Assembly: GCF_024733565.1 (NCBI RefSeq)
Contig: NZ_JANIOC010000003.1
Location: 186,001 to 250,000, forward strand
DNA: 64,000 bases
Reading direction: 5' to 3'
Origin: Rossellomorea sp. SC111
Lineage (GTDB): Bacteria; Bacillota; Bacilli; Bacillales; Bacillaceae_B
Below the pieces are notes generated by a model that did not search any database, had not been told where the DNA came from, and saw nothing but the letters and a program-made list of their open reading frames with translations. Position 1 is the stretch's first letter, and each line of letters begins with the position of its first letter. Shown in pieces: positions 51,096 through 59,752 of the stretch. The position numbers were made by a program, and so were the translations under genes.

Positions 51096-51116
51096 TCAGA
51101 AGAACATCTGTCTTTT
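51066..51116 (+). terminator. Terminator of the MFS gene
   Basis: AAAGACAAATGTTCTTCTG pairs with CAGAAGAACATCTGTCTTT; the stem includes the end of the coding region and the TGA stop. Confidence 0.7.
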
Positions 51117-51200
51117 AATAGTACTTCCTTATACATATCTCTTTTCGAAATCCCCCTCTAATTTCCAGCATTACTTTGGTTGATCAGCTTTTTCATTCTT

Positions 51201-51230
51201 ACGTTAAACTGCCCTTTACTTGAATAAAAG
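51201..51230. repeat. Dispersed CCTGCCC repeat
   Basis: AAACTGCCCTTTACTTGAAT... with the AATAAAA tail; further copies at 51503-51535 and 52544-52575 share TAACCTGCCC and GAATAAA. Confidence 0.6.
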
Positions 51231-51286
51231 GCGGCTGCTTGTTCAGCAAACGCCCCGTTAGTGAAAATCCACAGTAGGTGTTCACT

Positions 51287-51463
51287 CTAATCCAAATTAA
51301 ACAATTCCGAAATGATTTCAGCACTCCCTGGAGAAAACATAAATATTGAGAACGCAGTACATAAAAGCCCTACAATTATCAAGCTAATTTTTTTATTCCC
51401 ACGTAACCCTTTAACAACTAAAAATATTCCTACAAACAATATTAAGAAATACCAAAAGCCCAT
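51287..51463 (-). CDS. Small two-helix membrane protein
   Basis: The 58-aa protein MGFWYFLILFVGIFLVVKG has helices at about 2-19 and 27-45, with an RGNKK loop. ATG at 51463 follows AAGGGGTGAG. Unknown function; common type in Bacillus. Confidence 0.6.
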   Translation of the reverse strand: MGFWYFLILFVGIFLVVKGLRGNKKISLIIVGLLCTAFSIFMFSPGSAEIISELFNLD

Positions 51464-51656
51464 AAATCTCACCCCTTAATAAAATGATGTTACCTTTCAC
51501 TCTTGTTCAACTAACCTGCCCTTTAACCGAATAAAGAAAAAACGCTGAAGATCAGATATCCGATCAATCTTCAGCTAAAGCCGAATAACTCAATATCAGG
51601 ATTTCTCTACAACTTGTCCTATCTAATGAACAATATTTATAGATTTCTCTTTCAAT

Positions 51657-52481
51657 CTAATTTTTTTGATTAAGCTTTACCATTTCATAAAACTCAGGTA
51701 CTTGTTTAGATAACACCTCTTTATCTGTACGCCACTCAAACGCTGGTCCAACTCCTCCATACTCTAGAGCTACTACCCACGGTTTTTGCCATTCTCCGGT
51801 TTTTATTTTTTCCAAGGACCAAGATGCCAATTCCCAATCAGCTTTTGTCATTGGCATACTGTCCCGCAGTCGTCCATGTTCATCTTCTTGGATGCCAGTA
51901 ATATGAAGTTCTTTTAAATTATAAACTGGGAGTTTTGATATGTATTCTTTTACATTTAATCCAAGGCATTTAGAAGTCATTTGTGCATGAGCTGTATCAA
52001 GTAAAAAACCACACCCAGCCTTATTAACAATTTCCGAGAGAACTTCGGGATTAATTATTGAACTCATCATATTTTCACCCCGCCCTCGGCAGATTACGTT
52101 TTCCACTATCACGTTTTCAATACCTACTTCTTTACCTGCGATTTCAATATCACGTAAAACTGCGTCCACCATTAAATTAATGTGCTTTGGCTTATCAGTT
52201 AGTACATCATAATCTGGGTACTGTTTAGAAAAAGCCACAGCGTGGACATTTACATATGGGGTTTGAGTCCAATTTTTTAATTCCTTAATAAGTCTCCAAT
52301 CGACCCCATTCAACTGTCCGCTACCAGCATTTAAACCAAAATGAATATAACAAGGCTTTGTCCTCTCGGCTTGTTGGATAAGTTCCTTACTAAAATCTGG
52401 ACATTTAAACATATCAACATCAATTATAGTGTCTTTTACTAATTGCTCAGCCTCAATTGAGTAATTTACAGCTATCTTCAA
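51657..52481 (-). CDS. DUF692/MNIO-like TIM-barrel metalloenzyme
   Basis: The 274-aa protein fits the DUF692 (multinuclear non-heme iron oxidase) or xylose-isomerase-like barrel pattern: HAVAFSKQYPDYD, ENVICRGRGENM (metal Glu/Asn), GCGFLLDTAHAQMTS (D..H), KELHITGI (His) and a late Glu (VVALEYGG). Known members modify peptides to make natural products such as methanobactin; no obvious precursor peptide is seen next to it. TTG start at 52481 after GAGGTG. Whether it is MNIO or a sugar isomerase relative is open. Confidence 0.6.
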   Translation of the reverse strand: MKIAVNYSIEAEQLVKDTIIDVDMFKCPDFSKELIQQAERTKPCYIHFGLNAGSGQLNGVDWRLIKELKNWTQTPYVNVHAVAFSKQYPDYDVLTDKPKHINLMVDAVLRDIEIAGKEVGIENVIVENVICRGRGENMMSSIINPEVLSEIVNKAGCGFLLDTAHAQMTSKCLGLNVKEYISKLPVYNLKELHITGIQEDEHGRLRDSMPMTKADWELASWSLEKIKTGEWQKPWVVALEYGGVGPAFEWRTDKEVLSKQVPEFYEMVKLNQKN

Positions 52482-52634
52482 ATCTTCACCTCATTTCTAA
52501 CCCACTTTTATGTTTGATTTACCAAAGATAAATTTTAGCCATATTCAATTAACCTGCCCAATAGTTGAATAAAAGTATCTTCAAAATTTGCATGATAAAA
52601 TGAGCCTTCACATTTACAGAAAAGCTCAAAAGAT

Positions 52635-54080
52635 TTAAAACTTCGCCACTTCTTCTGGATTTATTATGCCATTATGAGCAAACATAGAACGTCCATTTGA
52701 TCTAGCGTGCTGCTTCAAATAATCTTTAAATCCTCCTACTAAATTTTTCATCTCACTAACATTAGATACTTCAAACATCAGTTTAATATTTTCAAAAAAC
52801 CTTTTTGATTTTAATTTGGACATAAATTCAATTCTTTGAGTAGAAAAGTAAGGGGCAGTAGGAGCATGCCATCCGAAGTAATCTTCTAATTTATCAAAAG
52901 AGTAACTTAGGAAATATAAAAGGAAGTCCGCCTGAACTAAGTCATTAGATGATATGCTTTTATAATTTGCTCTTTCAATAATTAGTTGTCCCGCATTGGA
53001 AATAAACTTTTGCCCTGATGAAGGAATTGGCATTTCACTCAGAACCCTTGGATAATTATTAAATACTCCAATTGGACCATCTATTTCTCTATCGTTATCA
53101 CCTTTTACCAGGTAATGATTTTTGACTAAACCTTTTATGGCATTATATTGCTTATATTTATATAGGATACTAACTGTATAAATCATTAGCTCAGTCATAA
53201 CCAATTTCAAATGATCAAATTGACCTTCAAAAATTGGATAACCATTAATTTTAGTATATATAACTGGATTGAGAGTCTCGAAAAATTCAATTAATAAATG
53301 TTCACTAACTTCTTCTGCTTCTTTAATATAAAACTCCAAAAACTCATTATAAATATTTCGTAATTCTAAAGTTTCATGTAACCTATTGAAAAGTAGATTT
53401 ATGAACTCATCACGATCTGAAGTTGATATAGTATAAGATGCAAAATCTTCTATAAAGGTCTCAAGGAATTCATTGAAATAAATTTCTATGTTTTTCGGTT
53501 TTTTTTCTACATTGTAACGAAACCTATTTAGTGCTCTCCTACTATCAAGATTTGTTTTTTTTTCATCTCGAAGCAAAAAAGATGGGGCTGAACCTCTTTT
53601 GGGTCTAACATGTTCTGGCTTACCATACAAATTTCTTATTAATTTTTCATATCCATCCTCGTAACTTTGTTCTGAAGACATATCGATGTATTTTGTACCT
53701 TTAAGGTATGTAGGTATGTATGCTTCGCCATCTTTTCCTCGCTCAGCAATTATCGGAACGAATTTCGTTTGCTCAATATCTTTATAAACTTCGTTAGAGA
53801 TTATAACTGTCTCAGTTCCTACTCCTCCCTCAAAGCCATTCGCTTTATTCGTATAGAGTTCATCACACACCACTAATACTTTGGTTATAGAAGGGTCATT
53901 TACACTTCTCTGCATGAAGGCATTTAAGTTTTGTCCCTCGATACTATCCCATTTATCTATAACCACTTCTACGCCATTACTTTCTAATCGTTCCGCTAAT
54001 TCTAAGACCCACTCTTCATGCTCTGGACTCGACCAAGCATAAGAAATGAAAACTTTGTCAGCATTTAATTCTTCAACCAT
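52635..54080 (-). CDS. SEFIR (TIR-like) domain protein
   Basis: The 481-aa protein opens with a SEFIR/TIR fold: DKVFISYAWSSPEHEEWVLEL (residues 8-28), ESNGVEVVIDKWDSIEGQNLNAFM, KVLVVCDELYTNKAN and VGTETVIISNEVY, KFVPIIAERG (to about 140). The remaining 320 residues are helical with no known fold. In bacteria such N-terminal domains occur in abortive-infection and NAD-depletion systems; the catalytic residue was not confirmed. ATG after GGAGG. It stands alone in the accessory region. Confidence 0.8.
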   Translation of the reverse strand: MVEELNADKVFISYAWSSPEHEEWVLELAERLESNGVEVVIDKWDSIEGQNLNAFMQRSVNDPSITKVLVVCDELYTNKANGFEGGVGTETVIISNEVYKDIEQTKFVPIIAERGKDGEAYIPTYLKGTKYIDMSSEQSYEDGYEKLIRNLYGKPEHVRPKRGSAPSFLLRDEKKTNLDSRRALNRFRYNVEKKPKNIEIYFNEFLETFIEDFASYTISTSDRDEFINLLFNRLHETLELRNIYNEFLEFYIKEAEEVSEHLLIEFFETLNPVIYTKINGYPIFEGQFDHLKLVMTELMIYTVSILYKYKQYNAIKGLVKNHYLVKGDNDREIDGPIGVFNNYPRVLSEMPIPSSGQKFISNAGQLIIERANYKSISSNDLVQADFLLYFLSYSFDKLEDYFGWHAPTAPYFSTQRIEFMSKLKSKRFFENIKLMFEVSNVSEMKNLVGGFKDYLKQHARSNGRSMFAHNGIINPEEVAKF

Positions 54081-54333
54081 GATTTTAATCCTCCAGTAAT
54101 AATATTGAACAATTATCCTTTACAATTATTTCAAATTTTCAAACTTAAGGCAATGCCCATATTTCATTAAATGGCCCTTTAATGGAAGAAGGGGATTGTT
54201 GGACATTCTTAGCTTGCAGACAGCTAGAATGTCCTTCTGTTTTGTCGTTAATGGGAATTCGTTGGTAGTTGGTGGGTTTGTATTATATGTATGATTTACT
54301 TCTTTACTTCAAAACTTTAAGGAGAGAGTGGTA

Positions 54334-54460
54334 GTTGATTTCCGCTGCAGGTGCTCGCTTTCCGCGGGGCGTGAGTTGAGCCTCCTCGGGCTTTGCCCTG
54401 TGGGGTCTCAACTTTCCCGCTATTCCCGTCGGAGTCGAGCACCTTCCGCTTCAATCAACA
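54334..54460. repeat. GC-rich Bacillus-type palindromic intergenic repeat
   Basis: About 127 bp bounded by GTTGATTTCCGC and GCTTCAATCAAC, with internal words GCAGGTGCTCGCTTTCCGCG and TCGGAGTCGAGCACCTTCCG. This matches a dispersed noncoding repeat I recognise from Bacillus genomes; it can fold as a long imperfect hairpin. Reading frames here are spurious. Confidence 0.75.
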
Positions 54461-54532
54461 TAGCATTTTTGTGTCCCCATCCATCACCGCACCATTCTTT
54501 TTTTAAATTCATTAGAATGAAAAGTTGATGAT

Positions 54533-54562
54533 AATAAAGGCATCCTGGGAGGAAGCCTTTAT
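54533..54562 (-). terminator. Hairpin after the exonuclease gene
   Basis: AATAAAGGC (54533-54541) / GCCTTTATT (54554-54562), 39 bp past the exonuclease stop; weak T-run. Confidence 0.5.
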
Positions 54563-54600
54563 TGAATCCACTAAAAGATAGAGATTCTCGGAATGTTGAG

Positions 54601-55200
54601 TTATTTAGCAGATTTACTTACTAATGAAGAGCGATAGATGCCTTCGGATATTTCTCCCGGTTTAATTCGAGTCTTATTGTAGAGAGAATCAAAGTCTGTA
54701 ATATTGTACTCTTCTGCTAGCTTTAGCATTAATTGAGCGCATGCTTTCGCATCATCTGCAGCATGATGGTGATTATCTAATTCGATCCCAAAATATGCAC
54801 ATATAGAGGATAGCTGATAAGCGGGAAGACCCTTTACCATTTTTCTGGACATTTGATAGGTGCAGAGAAATTGATTGTATACGGGCTTCATCTCATAACG
54901 AGCTAAATTATCCCTCAAAGCGTATCCATCGAAGGAAAGATTATGAGCAATCATCAACTTATTCTCTATCTTGTCCTTGATAGAATGATAGAAAGCATCG
55001 AACGTCATCGCGCCTTCAACATCTTGTGGTGTAATTCCATGGATTCTGATATTAAATCTATCAAATCCCTCTTCCGGATCGATTAATTGGTAAATGGACT
55101 CAACCATTTCACCATTTTCTACAAACACCATTCCGACTGAGCATATACTGTGTCTTGCACGATTAGCCGTTTCAAAGTCAAAAGCTACAAAATCTTTCAT
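54601..55200 (-). CDS. DnaQ-like 3'-5' exonuclease
   Basis: DEDDh-family exonuclease of 199 aa. Motifs: AFDFETAN (D8, E10), HGITPQDV, LMIAHNLSFDGYALRDNL (D) and HHHAADDAKACAQL (H and D). Similar to the proofreading domain of DNA polymerase III epsilon or PolC-type stand-alone exonucleases; substrate unknown. ATG at 55200. Confidence 0.9.
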   Translation of the reverse strand: MKDFVAFDFETANRARHSICSVGMVFVENGEMVESIYQLIDPEEGFDRFNIRIHGITPQDVEGAMTFDAFYHSIKDKIENKLMIAHNLSFDGYALRDNLARYEMKPVYNQFLCTYQMSRKMVKGLPAYQLSSICAYFGIELDNHHHAADDAKACAQLMLKLAEEYNITDFDSLYNKTRIKPGEISEGIYRSSLVSKSAK

Positions 55201-55716
55201 ACTAAGCCACCATCCCGGTTTAAGATTATTCTTCTTTGCTATATCAACGAGTTTCTCTTCTTTTCCCCATCTCTAACTATTCTGGTGCAGGGCGAAGCAC
55301 CTTCTTTCAAAACCATTAAATCTCAACACATAAATCTTTTTTTACGTGTTTTGTAACTTTCCTATGTATATAACTCAAAACTGATCCAGCACTTCTTTAA
55401 AATAGGTATATTCTATAATTATACAATATATAAAATTACAAATAACTTCTTCTAGGGAATATCTTCTGTAGCTATGTTAAAATAATCGTTTTTTACAAGG
55501 TAGAAATCTAAAGAGGAGAACTTTTATCCTCGAGATACCACATGCAAGTAGTGAGGGTGTTTTCCCGTGCATGATGGAAACCTCCAATGACTATAAGAAA
55601 AGGTGCTTTTAGTATACCAAGTATAACTCGTGATATTTCCTTACTCTCAGGAACAAAAAAAGATGCCTCCACAAATTAAAAAACTTGTAGAAACACATTC
55701 ATATCACTCTTTCAAC
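55201..55716. other. Intergenic region left of the island
   Basis: No gene seen. Contains a possible structured RNA segment at 55525-55590 (CATGCA...TGCATG pairing around GTGAGGGTGTTTTCCCG); unassigned. Confidence 0.4.
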
Positions 55717-55785
55717 TACGCCCTCGGAGGGAATCGAACCCCCATTTTAAGAACCGGAATCTTACGTGCTATCCGTTGCACCACG
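55717..55785 (-). repeat. tRNA-Arg direct repeat (distal att site)
   Basis: About 69 bp identical but for one base to 63884-63952, covering the tRNA-Arg(CCG) from its 3' end to the D-arm. The 5' acceptor strand is replaced (CCGACCG instead of GCCCTCG), so the acceptor stem cannot pair and this is not a working tRNA. It marks the left end of an 8.2-kb insertion. Confidence 0.88.
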
Positions 55786-55978
55786 GTCGGTTCATATAGT
55801 CATTAGGCGTTGTTATATCAATGGTTTTGCTTGTTTGACTGCCTTTCATTGCGTGTTATTCCCAAAATTAATGATACTTAAATATATTTCTTATTGCAAA
55901 AACAATGTCCTTTCTAGACATATGTAACTGTGGTTTTCATTTGTGTTTCACAAAATACATATATGTATGCAGACTACC

Positions 55979-56527
55979 TCAATTACTTGAAATATCATTT
56001 TTTTCATAATAACTACTTAGCTTTTTATAATTGACATCAAAAATATCATATAACTCTGTTGCATATTCTAATCTATTTCGGTATATATGTGCATCTGCTA
56101 ATTTTGTTCTGAAGAGTGGATTAACATCAAAACCTAGATAAAGGTCTTCATCCCCATTTTCGGATAAAGGCTCATACGCCCATGAAAAGTAAGTTAAAAA
56201 CTCTTTAAATACCTTACGAAGTTCATCATAAACTTGAAATGCTTGGTAATCATCAAAATCAGAACGCATTTTTATTAGTGTAGCTTCAAAATCCTGAAAA
56301 TCCTGCAAAGAAATTTTAGAGATATAGACATATCCAGTTGAGTTGTATCCTGTAGCAACTTTTAGGACATTTACAAACTGTTTAGCCTCTATTTGGTCAA
56401 TAACATCTTCCAGAATAACAATGTCTTGCTTTTTACCAGGTTTAGTCGTTGTTGTAAAAGAATTAATTGAAGCAGTAACATATAGATTCATAATATGCAT
56501 ATTCTGATTCAAAGCACTTATTAGCAT
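55979..56527 (-). CDS. Hypothetical protein, possibly N-terminally frameshifted
   Basis: The 182-aa helical protein has no recognised family (acidic; DLYLGFDVNPLFRTKLADAH). The same frame continues upstream without an ATG (IPSDLSTKELRGWSNFKKAK, KEKLVPQIELIPQN), while a strong AGGAGGG and ATG at 56630 open in the adjacent frame and stop after four codons. A one-base change near 56622 would restore a protein of about 215 aa. Confidence 0.6.
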   Translation of the reverse strand: MLISALNQNMHIMNLYVTASINSFTTTTKPGKKQDIVILEDVIDQIEAKQFVNVLKVATGYNSTGYVYISKISLQDFQDFEATLIKMRSDFDDYQAFQVYDELRKVFKEFLTYFSWAYEPLSENGDEDLYLGFDVNPLFRTKLADAHIYRNRLEYATELYDIFDVNYKKLSSYYEKNDISSN

Positions 56528-56745
56528 ATTTTGTGGTATTAACTCTATTTGTGGAACTAACTTTTCCTTGGCTTTCTTAAAATTACTCCATCCTCTTAAT
56601 TCTTTGGTAGATAAATCACTTGGTATACATAAGACCCTCCTATAATGTTACTCTTCAATGGAAGGGTTATTTTACTATTTTATCACCATTGAAGTATAGT
56701 AAAACAATCATTTTGAAAATGATATTCTTTTAATCACCAACTTAA

Positions 56746-56924
56746 CTAGTTTAAGATACTTTCATTTTTCCGACGAATTAGTGTCCTCTTTGTAATACCA
56801 GTCATCGCTTCTACTTCCTTATAGCCTCTCTAATTAAACGAGTTATTTTTAACATTGCTCTGTTTGAAATTACCTCATACTGTAATTTTTCTTCATCAGT
56901 TTTTGATAACCCTAAAAATTCCAT
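56746..56924 (-). pseudogene. Small HTH protein related to the resolvase C-terminus, frameshifted
   Basis: ATG at 56924 after AAAAGGGGTG opens MEFLGLSKTDEEKLQYEV, 37 codons to a stop at 56811. In the adjacent frame follows [20 protein letters not shown], nearly identical to the resolvase tail at 58273 ([20 protein letters not shown]). Together they suggest a 57-aa DNA-binding protein with one frameshift. Confidence 0.55.
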
Positions 56925-57249
56925 AAAACACCCCTTTTAAAACATATTTTACCATTAATTGTATTACCAATACCGTAAAAAGTAATCACTTTCACATATA
57001 ATGGTATGAATAATAATTGAATAAAATCGATATATTATTAATTGTCGTCATCAACTCCACAATAAAAGCATCTAACCATATCAGGTTAAATGCTCAATTT
57101 AAAATGTTGGTAGTACCACATTGTTCGCTATTTTAAAGGAATAACCTACTCAGTATCGGTATCTTATTAACCAAGTTAAGATCTAATCCTGTTGTTGTAA
57201 TAAAAATGTATTTCATTGTAACCAAAATATCCTACCATCTTAAACTTGA
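56925..57249. other. Intergenic region
   Basis: AT-rich; no gene or clear terminator recognised. Confidence 0.4.
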
Positions 57250-57993
57250 TTAATTTCGCTTAAAACGGCTCAAAGATATTTCTAATCTTTGATTCAACCT
57301 TTTAGGAGAAGGATGATCAGCTTTATTAATAGGAAATCTAATCTTGTCATAGTCAATCTTTATGTTTTCATTTTGAAGAAATATCTCACCGTTAGCCCTT
57401 ACACATATATCTCCATCTTCATAAAATTTATCATGTATCTTACATAGGCAAATCCCATTGTTCACTGTATCATCTTCACATAAATGTGCCGGATGTATAT
57501 GAGCAGCTACTAAAACTGAAACATCATCTAATTCGCACATTGCACATTGATTATTATACGCCTTAAGTACCTTAATTCTAAAGCTACTATCTCTAATTAA
57601 TTTCCTTCCAACTGTCTCTGTATACTCTCTTCCTTCAGGGTATAATCTTCTAGCATTAATCATTTCTTCAGTCTCAAGTTCTACAGTGCCATCATTATGG
57701 TAAATTGCTTTAGGTAAGAGATTATATCGATTCTTTGTCATATCTAAAAATCCCGTCGTACCTTTTTCGTCAAAGACAATTTGAACTCTAATCTCTCCTC
57801 TATTATGTTCATCAAATGAGAGCGAGATTGGATAGACCATATCATGGGGTAACTTTTCTAAATATTCCTCTTTCAATTGTCGATTTCTATCTTCCCTAAT
57901 AGCCGCATTGTTTGCCTCTATTAATAATCTTTTTGTAAAATATCTACCTTCACTATCAATGTAATGCATATTTTGCCCACCCCACGTATTCAT
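57250..57993 (-). CDS. HNH endonuclease
   Basis: The 247-aa protein has a unique N-terminal half and a C-terminal HNH domain: QCAMCEL (zinc Cys pair), VLVAAHIHP, NNGICLCKIHDKFYEDGDI (about residues 165-215), of the HNH_2-like type found in restriction and defence nucleases. Start at 57993 or at the second Met (57969, with GGGGTGGG upstream). It lies inside the tRNA island. Confidence 0.85.
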   Translation of the reverse strand: MNTWGGQNMHYIDSEGRYFTKRLLIEANNAAIREDRNRQLKEEYLEKLPHDMVYPISLSFDEHNRGEIRVQIVFDEKGTTGFLDMTKNRYNLLPKAIYHNDGTVELETEEMINARRLYPEGREYTETVGRKLIRDSSFRIKVLKAYNNQCAMCELDDVSVLVAAHIHPAHLCEDDTVNNGICLCKIHDKFYEDGDICVRANGEIFLQNENIKIDYDKIRFPINKADHPSPKRLNQRLEISLSRFKRN

Positions 57994-58272
57994 TACCTTA
58001 TTTTAACATATAAATCCGATTATTTATTACAATTTAAGTTAAAGGCGTGTGCTACAGTGTCAGTTACTTCTAATATATCCGCTAACTCTTCTTTGAGAGT
58101 AGGCATAAACTCTCCATTTCTTTAATTGGATTTAGATAGAAGGGAGTCTTCTTTGTTTCGGGTTATTCGGGTCGTGTGGATTAGGGTACATAGGGTATAT
58201 CCCTACTTTCGTCCCCAATGAAAATGTGGAAATATTCCCCCTGTATCAAATGCACACCTGGTTCAGGAGTCT

Positions 58273-58836
58273 TTACAATTGCTTTGCTTCTAATTCATTC
58301 TTTCTGTTAATCAGTGTTCGCTTCTTTATTCCAGTCATTGCTTCAACTTCTTTGTATGTATGAGTCTTTAACAACCCTAAAGCATGTAGAACTTGTTGCT
58401 TGGAGTGTTTCCTTGGTCTTCCTTCTCTGAAATCACCTCGTTGCTTAGCTAATGCCTTACCTTCTTGAGTACGTTCTACAATCATGTCTCTCTCAAACTC
58501 TGCAAGTGAACTTAAGATATTGAAAATTAGCCTTCCAGTTGGGGTGTTTTCTACTAGTCCCATATTAAGAATGTGAACCTTTATATCTCTAACAAATAGA
58601 ATCTTAACTGTTTGTATACCTTCTACTGCTGACCTAACAAATCTATCTAGCTTTGTTATAACCAATGTGTCGCCTTCTTGTAATGCCTCAAGCAATTTTT
58701 TTAACTCGGGTCTATCAGTTTTAGTTCCTGTGAACTTCTCTTTATATATGACCTTGCATCCTTCCGCTTGCAACGATTGGATTTGAACCTCTAAGTCTTG
58801 TGCAATTGTTGAGACTCTCGCATATGCATATCTCAT
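58273..58836 (-). CDS. Serine recombinase (resolvase/invertase family)
   Basis: Resolvase of 187 aa. The catalytic domain begins [20 protein letters not shown] (Ser in RVST), with [13 protein letters not shown] and the conserved [25 protein letters not shown]; the C-terminus is a DNA-binding helix-turn-helix ([20 protein letters not shown]). Start at 58836 after GTGAGGA; the upstream frame to 58887 is less likely. Probably resolves cointegrates or dimers of the island. Confidence 0.93.
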   Translation of the reverse strand: MRYAYARVSTIAQDLEVQIQSLQAEGCKVIYKEKFTGTKTDRPELKKLLEALQEGDTLVITKLDRFVRSAVEGIQTVKILFVRDIKVHILNMGLVENTPTGRLIFNILSSLAEFERDMIVERTQEGKALAKQRGDFREGRPRKHSKQQVLHALGLLKTHTYKEVEAMTGIKKRTLINRKNELEAKQL

Positions 58837-58909
58837 TGTTATATCCTCACTTTTACCACCCGTTTTTTGCACTAAGTTAATGCACAACTACTTTTGAATC
58901 TCTTATTTT

Positions 58910-59045
58910 ATAAAATGTATCAAAAGGTCGACAATAATTATGGCATGTTTCAAAGTTAAATAGGATACCATATGATACTGTTCAAATCCCTATTAAACGT
59001 TTCATAAAATACGTTGTAAAAAGTACACCTTTTGAAACATGTATG
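58910..59045. promoter_or_regulatory. Possible res site upstream of the resolvase
   Basis: Related 11-12-bp words in both orientations: TGTATCAAAAGG (58916), CATGTTTCAAA (58944-58954), GTTTCATAAAA (about 58999) and TTTGAAACATG (59031-59041, the complement of the second). Resolvases of this family act on a three-part inverted-repeat res site next to their gene. Confidence 0.45.
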
Positions 59046-59369
59046 GTTATCGAAATCAATATGTTAAAAGCTAGGATTCTGTCCTTTGCAATTACTGAAT
59101 AAGTTCCACCTCTCTTCGATACTCCTTTAATACTACTTCAGTTTATTTCTATATGATTTTGCAATTTACTACATTAAAAAATTGCTACTATTTAACTCGT
59201 GTTGGAAATTTACGGGATCCTTGTATGTGGATGAACGTGATCTAAAACTTCTTTTAGTATTCCATTGCACTTTCTTCACTTGCATTATTTGCTTCAAGTT
59301 CCCCTTTAATAGCTTTTAAAAGGATAGCTTGTATAACATTCTTATTTTATCGTCCATTACTAACATAAT

Positions 59370-59572
59370 TTAACTTTTAATAAATTTTTTTACATTTATT
59401 AATAGAAAGATAATAGCCTGCTGTTCATCAAGTGGAGGTAGTGGGATTACCTTTTTAATTTTTTAATGTTAATCTGCTAATTGCATTACAGGACATCAAA
59501 CCCAACATCCTATTTTTTGTAGTAGGAGAATTAAGACAGAACATTAAATACTCGGATAATGAAACATCCTTT
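59370..59572 (-). pseudogene. Type I restriction specificity subunit (hsdS) fragment
   Basis: Minus-strand frames read DVSLSEYLMFCLNSPTTKNR, NAISRLTLKN, then after a frameshift in an A/T run KKVIPLPPLDEQQAIIFLL to a stop at 59370. EYLxxxLNS and IPLPPLxEQQxI are hallmarks of the C-terminal half of HsdS. The rest of the gene and hsdR/hsdM are absent. Confidence 0.75.
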
Positions 59573-59752
59573 TTTTCTTGATATCCTACAGAAGAGAATA
59601 TTCTCTAATTGACATACAGTTACAATCATTACCAATTAAAGTACACTCTATCGTAAACAACTCCTATATTAAATTATTCGTCAATCCCTTCAAATTCATA
59701 TATGGATTATCAATAAAAAAAGAAAGCCCATTTAATCATGGACTTTCCTAAA

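Noticed and set aside
54328-54528. 66-aa frame
   Set aside because: Falls inside the GC-rich intergenic repeat; composition is that of the repeat.
55717-55785. Second tRNA-Arg gene
   Set aside because: Acceptor 5' strand does not pair with the 3' strand; it is the distal copy of an att duplication.
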